Source of the DNA: Candidatus Heimdallarchaeota archaeon
GTDB lineage: Archaea; Asgardarchaeota; Heimdallarchaeia; Heimdallarchaeales; Kariarchaeaceae
Assembly: GCA_021399405.1 (NCBI GenBank)
Contig: JAAFKL010000426.1
Location: forward strand, 1 to 19,884
Length of the DNA: 19,884 nucleotides
Reading direction: 5' to 3'
The notes beneath the pieces were generated by a model, which saw nothing but the letters and a program-made list of their open reading frames with translations, ran no database searches and was not told where the DNA came from. This document shows positions 14,854-19,884 of this stretch, piece by piece. Every line of letters starts with the position of its first letter. The first letter of the stretch is position 1. The translations under genes and the position numbers were made by a program.

Positions 14854-15687
14854 GTGCAAGCACAAGATCGGGTAAGGTTGGGAAGTGAAAAGGACGTTCA
14901 AGAACAGCCTGCAATCTTCATTGGCCATGGTGATCCAAAGGTGGCAATGGAATATGACGACTGGAGTGAAAACGTCTGCTCATTTTTAGAAAAATTTCCA
15001 AAACCAACAGCGATAGTCGTGTTGTCAGCACATTGGACTACTGATAAATCAATCAAAATAACATCAAATGAAATGCCTGATCAACTCTATGAATTTGAAG
15101 GATTCCCTGATGCAATACTTCAGTTAACATATCCTTGTGATGGAGATCCAGAACTTGCAGCAATGTTAGCAGATATTTTATCTGATATAGGATTGGAAGT
15201 AATCTTAGATGATGAGCGTGGTATAGATCATGGTGCATGGATACCATTGTATGTTGCATTTCCAAATGCAGACATTCCAGTTGTAGAGGTATCTTTACCA
15301 CATTTAGCAACTCCAAAGCAAATTATGAATATTGGGACTGCCCTGTCAACCCTCAGAAAGCAAGGAGTACTATTGATAGGTAGTGGGAATTTAGTATTCA
15401 ATTTGGAACTCGCAGATCAAGAAAATAAATACAAAGACCCAGAACCTTGGACTAAGGAGACCGATGATTGGATTAATCAACAACTGGAAGAAGCAAATAT
15501 TGAAGCATTACTTAATTATCAATCCACTATGCCAAATCTTGACAAAGCAGTTCCCACATTAGAACATTTCTTACCCATGTTTTTTGTCATGGGGGCGATG
15601 AATCAAAAAGATCATTATGTCACTATTTATGATGGATATCATTACGGTACGGTCTCTATGCGTTGTTTTGGTTTCACCACAAATTAG
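14854..15687 (+). CDS. LigB/DODA-type extradiol ring-cleavage dioxygenase (YgiD-like)
   Basis: The family includes 4,5-DOPA extradiol dioxygenase and other class III metal-dependent ring-cleaving enzymes. Motifs: IFIGHGDP (residues 21-28, His25), LSAHW (58-62, His60), DHGAW (125-129, His126), SLPH (147-150) and PTLEHFLPM (234-242, His238), which together supply the histidines that bind and surround the metal. Length 277 aa is usual. One conserved position differs: relatives have GSGNxVHN, while this protein reads GSGNLVFNLE (176-185), with Phe in place of His. The start is GTG 14854; no ATG precedes the first motif. The 3' end overlaps the convergent DinB-like gene by 4 bp. The natural substrate is unknown. 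Confidence 0.85.
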   Translation: MQAQDRVRLGSEKDVQEQPAIFIGHGDPKVAMEYDDWSENVCSFLEKFPKPTAIVVLSAHWTTDKSIKITSNEMPDQLYEFEGFPDAILQLTYPCDGDPELAAMLADILSDIGLEVILDDERGIDHGAWIPLYVAFPNADIPVVEVSLPHLATPKQIMNIGTALSTLRKQGVLLIGSGNLVFNLELADQENKYKDPEPWTKETDDWINQQLEEANIEALLNYQSTMPNLDKAVPTLEHFLPMFFVMGAMNQKDHYVTIYDGYHYGTVSMRCFGFTTN

Positions 15688-16199
15688 CTTTTACGTTTCT
15701 TTTTAGGTAATGATAAAGTCTGCCAACTCTCATCAACAATTAGTTTGACAAGATACATAATTTGACCAAAATGAGCAGCGTAATGTAATAATTGACGATT
15801 GATTGCCTCTACTATTGTGTGAGCCTCTTTTCGAATATAAATTGTCGTCATTAAATCATCACTTTTTAATGCTGAAATTGTATTGAAAGTAACTTCCCAC
15901 CCCTCATTCCAATCTTTCATTAACTGTTCTTGGTCTACACTCAAAGTTTCATCAAATTCAGAATCCCTTTTTCGTGAAGCTTTTTCACCATCTGAATTGA
16001 AGATATCAGTCCATCTAGATTTCATATTACCTGCAAAATGGCGAATTAATACTGAAAGATTATTTGACTCGTTATTGGGTGCCCATTGAAATTTTTCATA
16101 ATCTGAAACCTGATTAAATGCTTTTTCTGATTGTTTTTTCATGTCTTTAAGGTTTTTCAAAATATTTGATAAATAATGTTCTCCAAAATTCTCAGTCAT
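15684..16199 (-). CDS. DinB-like protein (DUF1572 family)
   Basis: DUF1572 proteins belong to the DinB/YfiT superfamily of four-helix bundles with a three-histidine metal site; some members are thiol transferases, most are uncharacterised. The metal triad is visible as His54 (LIRHFAGN), His139 and His143 (LLHYAAHFGQI). WxxxFxxxGE-like features (RWTDIFNSDGEK, 62-73) and helical spacing also match the family. Length 171 aa is typical. The C-terminus is basic (PKKKRKS). It begins at ATG 16199, diverges from the L15e operon, and its stop overlaps that of the dioxygenase gene. The family is mostly bacterial, so transfer is possible, but base composition looks like that of the neighbours. Confidence 0.8.
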   Translation of the reverse strand: MTENFGEHYLSNILKNLKDMKKQSEKAFNQVSDYEKFQWAPNNESNNLSVLIRHFAGNMKSRWTDIFNSDGEKASRKRDSEFDETLSVDQEQLMKDWNEGWEVTFNTISALKSDDLMTTIYIRKEAHTIVEAINRQLLHYAAHFGQIMYLVKLIVDESWQTLSLPKKKRKS

Positions 16200-16255
16200 A
16201 AAATAAAAATTAATCAGTAGTTATAATTAGTTTTGATTGAAGATATTTTTCGTAT

Positions 16256-16294
16256 TCTAACATTCTCCCTAGAGAATCTAACATTATATTTAAT
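16256..16294. promoter_or_regulatory. Promoter region of the L15e operon: repeats and TATA element
   Basis: TCTAACATT occurs at 16256-16264 and 16277-16285, exactly 21 bp (two helical turns) apart. Between and overlapping them, ATTCTC (16262-16267) and GAGAAT (16272-16277) form a perfect inverted repeat with a CCTA spacer. A TATA-like TTATATTTAA follows at 16285-16294, which would start transcription near 16315 and give a leader of about 40 nt before the L15e ATG. The repeats lie where a regulator could block or help TFB/TBP binding. Inference from position. Confidence 0.4.
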
Positions 16295-16353
16295 TGTAAC
16301 GAATGAATTAGTGAATTGGCCGATGACGATAAGTGAGGCCAAATGTGATATTA

Positions 16354-16935
16354 ATGACATTATATCAAAGTGTTAGAGAATTTTGGAGAAATCCAAGCAC
16401 ACCTGAATTTAAGGAAATTCAAAAGCCCAGATTAATTCAATGGAGAAGAGAAAATTCAATAATCAGGATCAAAAGACCAACTCGAATTGATAGGGCTCGA
16501 TCTTTAGGATACAAAGCCAAACAAGGATACGTAGTTGTTAGAACTAAAATCCGAAGAGGTTCAAGGAGAATGAGTCGACCTCACAAAGGAAGAAAAGGTA
16601 AGAACCTTGCAATTGATGGAACTCCTGGAAGAAATCTTAGAGCAATGGCAGAAACCCGAACACTTCGAAAATTTACAAACCTTGAAGTTCTTGGTAGTTA
16701 TTGGGTTGGACAAGATGGAAAATCTAAGTGGTTTGAAATAATTCTTGTAGATCCCGTCCATCCTTCGATTGGAAATGATAATCGAATTAAATGGATAAGA
16801 ACTAAAGCTCACACTCGAAGAGCTTATAGAGGTCTTACATCTGCTGGAAGGAGATCTCGAGGATTGATGAACAAAGGCAAGGGTGCAGAAAAAGCCCGTC
16901 CAAGTGGTCGAAGCCACGGTAATAGAAATAAATAA
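16354..16935 (+). CDS. rpl15e: Large ribosomal subunit protein eL15
   Basis: eL15 is a basic archaeal and eukaryotic 23S rRNA-binding protein. The sequence LYQSVREFWRNPSTPEFKEI, the arginine-rich PTRIDRARSLGYKAKQGYVVVR and the GSRRMSRPHKGRKGKN block are typical, as are the C-terminal HTRRAYRGLTSAGRRSRGL residues. I choose ATG 16354 (193 aa), because the family starts with a short M-x-LYQ/MYK segment; a GTG at 16333 would add seven unlikely residues. It leads a four-gene operon with the COG1325 protein and two RNase P proteins, an arrangement seen in archaea where ribosome, exosome and RNase P genes cluster. Confidence 0.95.
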   Translation: MTLYQSVREFWRNPSTPEFKEIQKPRLIQWRRENSIIRIKRPTRIDRARSLGYKAKQGYVVVRTKIRRGSRRMSRPHKGRKGKNLAIDGTPGRNLRAMAETRTLRKFTNLEVLGSYWVGQDGKSKWFEIILVDPVHPSIGNDNRIKWIRTKAHTRRAYRGLTSAGRRSRGLMNKGKGAEKARPSGRSHGNRNK

Positions 16936-16966
16936 TAAATTCTAATTTAAGCTCAGAGATATTTCG

Positions 16967-17425
16967 ATGATAGAACTATCTAAAATTTCATTTTCCACAA
17001 TTTCTTATATTACGGAAGATTTGAATTTAGTGTTTGAAACGCTCAAGCATTGTTTTCCTGAAAAATTGAGAGATGTCAAATTTGTCACTCAAAAAATACA
17101 ATCTCAATTTGGGGATAAATTGACAATTATCAAAACTGAATTTACAGGGAAGGATGCAACAAATACAATCCAATATCTAGCGAGTTTGTTAGATCCTAAG
17201 GATAAAACATTCATAGGTTCTAAGCTCTCTCAAAAAATCGATATGGATAGCCGGCTACTTCACTTAAGGCTAGATAAATTTCACCCTCTTTCTGACAAAA
17301 TCAAATTATCAGAAGGGAGCGATGTAATAAAAGTCGAAATTAAATATCAAGTTTTTACCTCTAAACAAAACAATTTAGAAAATATTAGAAATTCATTGTT
17401 AGATGTAGGCATTGTAGAGGTGTAA
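16967..17425 (+). CDS. COG1325-type (DUF54) predicted RNA-binding protein
   Basis: Archaeal COG1325 proteins are small predicted RNA-binding proteins, repeatedly found beside exosome and RNase P genes. This 152-aa protein matches in length and pattern: ISYITEDLNLVFETLKHCFP near the start, then LTIIKTEFTGKDATNTIQYLASLL and the basic RLLHLRLDKFHPLSDKIKL, ending with a beta strand (DVIKVEIKYQVF). It starts at ATG 16967, 31 bp after the L15e stop, and ends 4 bp before rpp30, so it belongs to the operon. Its exact job is unproven; a helper in RNA processing is the usual inference. Recognition rests on pattern and context, so confidence is moderate. Confidence 0.72.
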   Translation: MIELSKISFSTISYITEDLNLVFETLKHCFPEKLRDVKFVTQKIQSQFGDKLTIIKTEFTGKDATNTIQYLASLLDPKDKTFIGSKLSQKIDMDSRLLHLRLDKFHPLSDKIKLSEGSDVIKVEIKYQVFTSKQNNLENIRNSLLDVGIVEV

Positions 17426-17429
17426 AATT

Positions 17430-18092
17430 TTGATAACAGTTAGTAGTGATTTGTTTGCTAACCAAGGATTTAGAGATCTCGCTAATTTTTTAAATATTAA
17501 TCATTTAGGAATAACGACAGATACCAACCAATTAAGTGGGTTAACAAAAATAAATGATCTAAATCTCTTTTCACGGCTTACAATTAAAGAAAATAAAGGT
17601 ATTAATGCAAATAACATTAAAAAATTATTTGCCAACAATCGATACAAATATGATATTATTACCGTTCAACCGGTTACAGCATCTGTTGCCGCAATTGCTG
17701 CAAGGGACAGACGTGTTGATGTTGTCCGAGTTGGTCCAGAATCTACTCTCAGAGTGTTTAATACACGATACGGACGTCGATTGGAGGAAAATGGTAAAAT
17801 TGTTGAAGTTGATTTAAGTCTATTTTGGAATAATAAAATTGCAAAGAACTTGCGTCCTCTAATTAGAGTTCTCACGTCGTTTAAATCATGTAATTTGAGA
17901 TATATACTTCATAAAGATATTACAAATCTAGCAGAGATGAGATCATATCGTGGTCTACAAGCGATTGGTAGATTAATTGATCTATCAAACAATCAAACAA
18001 AGATATCTCACTTGACGGATCAAATCACTGTAAATGAGAAAAAAAGAATGGGTATAATACCCATGGAAGGAGTTGAAATTACCGAATGGTAG
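17430..18092 (+). CDS. rnp3: RNase P protein subunit Rpp30 (component 3)
   Basis: Rpp30 has a TIM-barrel-like fold and pairs with Pop5 to support the catalytic domain of RNase P RNA in 5' tRNA maturation. Recognisable parts are SRLTIKENKG (about 49-58), YDIITVQPVTASVAAIAARDRRVDVVRV (74-101), the RYGRRLEENGKIVEVDLSLFW stretch (113-133) and RSYRGLQAIGRLI (171-183). Length 220 aa is normal. The start is TTG 17430, four bases after the preceding stop; no ATG fits. It overlaps the next gene, pop5, by 7 bp, so the two partner proteins are likely made together. Confidence 0.93.
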   Translation: MITVSSDLFANQGFRDLANFLNINHLGITTDTNQLSGLTKINDLNLFSRLTIKENKGINANNIKKLFANNRYKYDIITVQPVTASVAAIAARDRRVDVVRVGPESTLRVFNTRYGRRLEENGKIVEVDLSLFWNNKIAKNLRPLIRVLTSFKSCNLRYILHKDITNLAEMRSYRGLQAIGRLIDLSNNQTKISHLTDQITVNEKKRMGIIPMEGVEITEW

Positions 18093-18409
18093 TTAAAATC
18101 GATCGAGTTAGGTATATGAAAGTTGCTTTTTTCAGCTCACCACCATCGTTAGGTCAATTTATTGGACTTTTGCGAAGGCTTGTTAGTGATCTTGCCGGTG
18201 AAATATTTTTATCATCATCGGCGGTACATGTTGTTGAATTTACTGAAAAATCAGCAATTATCAAATGTACAAATCATTCACGCGATGTTGTAGAATCAGC
18301 GATACAATTAATCCAATTCAATGATTTCGTACCTGTAATAACAAGAATCTCAGGAACTCTGAAAGCTCTTTCCAAAACAGCAATTGATAATTCTGATAAC
18401 GAAGATTAA
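18086..18409 (+). CDS. rnp2: RNase P protein subunit Pop5 (component 2)
   Basis: Pop5 forms a heterotetramer with Rpp30 and activates the RNase P RNA catalytic centre. The family signature is visible in VRYMKVAFFSSPPSLGQFIGLLRRLVSDLAGE (residues 8-39), then SAVHVVEFTEKSAIIKCTNHSRDVVESAI, and a terminal RISGTLKALSKTAI. Length 107 aa is typical. The ATG lies inside the end of rpp30 (ATGGTAG), giving translational coupling. The C-terminus is acidic. It is the last gene of the operon; a candidate structured RNA lies 103 bp downstream. Confidence 0.92.
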   Translation: MVVKIDRVRYMKVAFFSSPPSLGQFIGLLRRLVSDLAGEIFLSSSAVHVVEFTEKSAIIKCTNHSRDVVESAIQLIQFNDFVPVITRISGTLKALSKTAIDNSDNED

Positions 18410-18511
18410 TTTGCATTAATCATATACACTTCAGTAATTTTATAGTGATAATATTATATTTTTCAATTTAACTAAAATAAAAGAAATAAAGGATCGATGA
18501 TAAAATAATAT

Positions 18512-18604
18512 TGTGTGGAGATGAAGATAAAACCCCAGGAAGATCGAATTCGTGGGTTTCCACTATATTCGGGATGAATTTCCCGCGACAAGCTGATCTA
18601 CACA
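18512..18604 (+). ncRNA. Candidate structured RNA, about 93 nt
   Basis: TGTGTGGA (18512-18519) pairs with TCTACACA (18597-18604) as an 8-bp closing stem with one G-T wobble. Inside it, AAACCC pairs with GGGTTT (about 18530-18559), CGGGA pairs with TCCCG around TGAATT (18570-18585), and GTGG can pair with CCAC as an alternative. The element is GC-rich for the region and is followed by a T-rich stretch. CTGA at 18593-18596 resembles a D box, and GAGATGA (18518-18524) and GGGATGA (18571-18577) differ from a C box at one base each. It lacks the T-loop of a tRNA. Strand is unproven; the rest of 18410-18620 shows nothing else. Confidence 0.45.
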
Positions 18605-18620
18605 TCTTTTCTTATTCTAT

Positions 18621-19451
18621 CTATTTCAAGGTACCTTGGTAAAATTCATATTGATTAAATATTTCATAACCTATTTTTTCATATAACGCTCTAGCCTCTG
18701 AATTTTGTTCATTCACAAAGAGTGTTGGAACACGATAAGATCGTAAAATACTCAATGTAACTGCCGAAGTGATAGCCTCACCGAGACCTCGTTTTCTATA
18801 TTTATCTTTGACATATATATTTCCGAGTTGAACTGAGGTAGGTGTCTCATAATGAGTCCCCGCAACGGCAATAATTGATCCATCATCTTCCTCTGCTACA
18901 ACGTATAAATCAGAAAGGACTTGAAAAGGATGAAATATACCTGAGAATTCTCCTTTTTCCTCTTCCTGGTCAAAAAAATTCTGAAGTTTCTCACTTTCAT
19001 CATAACCAATTCCTCGAAGCTTTGGTAATTTTGAAATATCCAATATCTCCAAATCTCCTGTAAATTTCATTGCATTATCAGTAAAAAGATGTTCCCAATT
19101 GTAATTTTCCCAACTATCCCATGGACGTTCTTTCGATTCGTTCTCAACTGTTTTGGGAAATGAAACCAAAATAATTGGGTGTCTGAGTGCGTTTACAAAT
19201 GACTTAATAGAATCCCATCCATCAGGATATGTAGGAGGAAAGACGACAATAGGATGTTTGTACCCATGAAATATTGACCATCCAGATACTATTTCATTGT
19301 TATCCATGAGTTTGAAAATATCCGAGACTTTATTCATAGGAGCATGAATATCACCAATTATCAAATCATTAATAAAATTATCATCTAACAATAAAGAGAC
19401 AATTTTACCCATCTCAGCGTTATTTGAGACTGGTGATGTAGAAATCAACAA
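18621..19451 (-). CDS. GNAT-family N-acetyltransferase
   Basis: GNAT enzymes transfer acetyl groups from acetyl-CoA to amines. The C-terminal half carries the fold: SDLYVVAEEDDGSIIAVAGTHYE (about 182-204), then LGNIYVKDKYRKRGLGEAITSAV (212-234), which contains the acetyl-CoA-binding RxxGLG segment, and FVNEQNSEARALYEKIGYE (about 245-263). The first 150 residues are not typical and may be a second, degenerate GNAT-like domain, as in FR47-like double-domain members. The start is TTG 19451; Met14 (19412) is an alternative. It diverges from the dehydratase gene, with 134 bp between them that include a 10-bp palindrome. Substrate unknown. Confidence 0.8.
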   Translation of the reverse strand: MLISTSPVSNNAEMGKIVSLLLDDNFINDLIIGDIHAPMNKVSDIFKLMDNNEIVSGWSIFHGYKHPIVVFPPTYPDGWDSIKSFVNALRHPIILVSFPKTVENESKERPWDSWENYNWEHLFTDNAMKFTGDLEILDISKLPKLRGIGYDESEKLQNFFDQEEEKGEFSGIFHPFQVLSDLYVVAEEDDGSIIAVAGTHYETPTSVQLGNIYVKDKYRKRGLGEAITSAVTLSILRSYRVPTLFVNEQNSEARALYEKIGYEIFNQYEFYQGTLK

Positions 19452-19492
19452 GGTAGCACTTGTTTGAGAATAAATGAACTTTACTAAATAAT

Positions 19493-19502
19493 ATCACGTG
19501 AT
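19493..19502. promoter_or_regulatory. 10-bp palindrome in a divergent promoter region
   Basis: ATCACGTGAT is self-complementary and stands between the divergent GNAT and dehydratase genes, 42 bp from one and 84 bp from the other. Short palindromes arise by chance, so an operator role is only a possibility. Confidence 0.25.
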
Positions 19503-19585
19503 TGTTGATAAATCATGTAGTTGTTCACAATAGAGACCCAAGCGCTGCAAATAGATAAAAGTAATTATTATATAGCAATATTGAA

Positions 19586-19884
19586 ATGAGCATTAAGACA
19601 ATCATGTCTAGTGTAAATGAAATCGTCAGTAAACCTACTAAGGCTTTACAAATGGAAGGAAGAGAAAAGCGTAATGTAATTTATTTCACCGCTGACATCC
19701 CAATCGAAATAATAACTGCAGCTGGGTGTGTTCCCTACCGTGTACCCTCTGATCTAGAAGTGGATCAAGGTCATACAACAGTTACGTCAGTCCTTCAACC
19801 GTTCATCTGTTCAAAAAGTCATCAATTTTTTGAATTTATTTCCAAAAACAATAAGAATCTTGTAGCTGGGATATTTTCTGAAAA
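19586..19884 (+). CDS. 2-hydroxyacyl-CoA dehydratase family subunit (partial, cut by window end)
   Basis: The family (HgdB, FldB, BcrB and similar) holds a [4Fe-4S] cluster and works with an ATP-dependent activator in 2-hydroxyacyl-CoA dehydration or benzoyl-CoA reduction. The visible 99 residues match its N-terminus: GREKRNVIYFTADIPIEII (residues 25-43), TAAGCVPYRVPSD (44-56) and LQPFICSKSHQFFEFI (about 69-84), where Cys48 and Cys74 are candidate cluster ligands. The frame runs off the window at 19884. The first ATG is 19586. A TATA-like TATTATATAG just upstream (about 19566-19574) would put transcription near 19596, so Met7 at 19604 may be the true leaderless start. Which substrate is used cannot be told from this part. 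Confidence 0.78.
   Translation, partial: MSIKTIMSSVNEIVSKPTKALQMEGREKRNVIYFTADIPIEIITAAGCVPYRVPSDLEVDQGHTTVTSVLQPFICSKSHQFFEFISKNNKNLVAGIFSE

Noticed and set aside
18518..18596. Standard C/D box guide RNA
   Set aside because: The C-like boxes each have a mismatch, the closing stem runs into the first C-like box, and the element is longer than usual, so this label is not supported.
18512..18604. tRNA or selenocysteine tRNA gene
   Set aside because: There is no GTTCRA T-loop, the arms do not fit tRNA spacing, and no anticodon arm can be placed.

Overview
The window is a low-GC, gene-dense archaeal chromosome segment. The archaeal assignment rests on an Orc1/Cdc6 initiator, a CDP-archaeol synthase (CarS), ribosomal protein L15e, the RNase P proteins Rpp30 and Pop5, an archaea-specific RecJ-like DHH protein with a DnaJ-type zinc finger, and an archaeal Nre DNA-repair protein. 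Several genes start at GTG or TTG, and nearly all lack a Shine-Dalgarno sequence, which also fits archaea. An Asgard or other uncultured low-GC lineage is possible, but the sequence alone does not settle this.

Layout. 46-2033: a large TnpB/IS605 OrfB-like gene with altered catalytic and zinc residues, followed by a 9-bp tandem array, a GC-rich hairpin and an 11-bp tandem array. 2067-3873: an RNA 2',3'-cyclic phosphodiesterase and Orc1/Cdc6. 3881-6604 (minus strand): CarS and the DHH protein. 6605-7109: a long intergenic region with a 16-bp palindrome, a 39-codon remnant of a nearby gene, nested inverted repeats and a hairpin just before a strong Shine-Dalgarno site. 7110-8546: a membrane-anchored surface protein with seven near-identical 52-residue repeats. 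8778-9092 (minus): a small unknown protein, the intact relative of the remnant. 9220-12559: Nre repair protein, an orphan membrane protein and NadC. 12582-13019 (minus): a HesB/IscA-like protein with a Cys/Gly-rich tail. 13149-15687: an FAD glycerol-3-phosphate dehydrogenase and a LigB/DODA-type dioxygenase. 15684-16199 (minus): a DinB-like protein. 16354-18409: the informational operon rpl15e, COG1325 RNA-binding protein, rpp30, pop5. 18512-18604: a possible structured RNA. 18621-19451 (minus): a GNAT acetyltransferase. 19586 to the end: the start of a 2-hydroxyacyl-CoA dehydratase subunit.

Functional links. The clearest unit is the L15e/RNase P operon, with short gaps and a gene overlap. 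Orc1/Cdc6, the DHH protein and Nre (with a C-terminal PCNA-binding motif) are all DNA replication or repair proteins, but they are not one operon. CarS (archaeal lipid synthesis), the glycerol-3-phosphate dehydrogenase, NadC and the dehydratase are separate metabolic genes. No complete new defence or biosynthetic system is evident. The best leads are the altered TnpB-like gene with its repeat-rich 3' flank, the 93-nt structured element, the DHH protein with substituted active-site motifs, and the paralogue remnant beside the repeat-protein gene.
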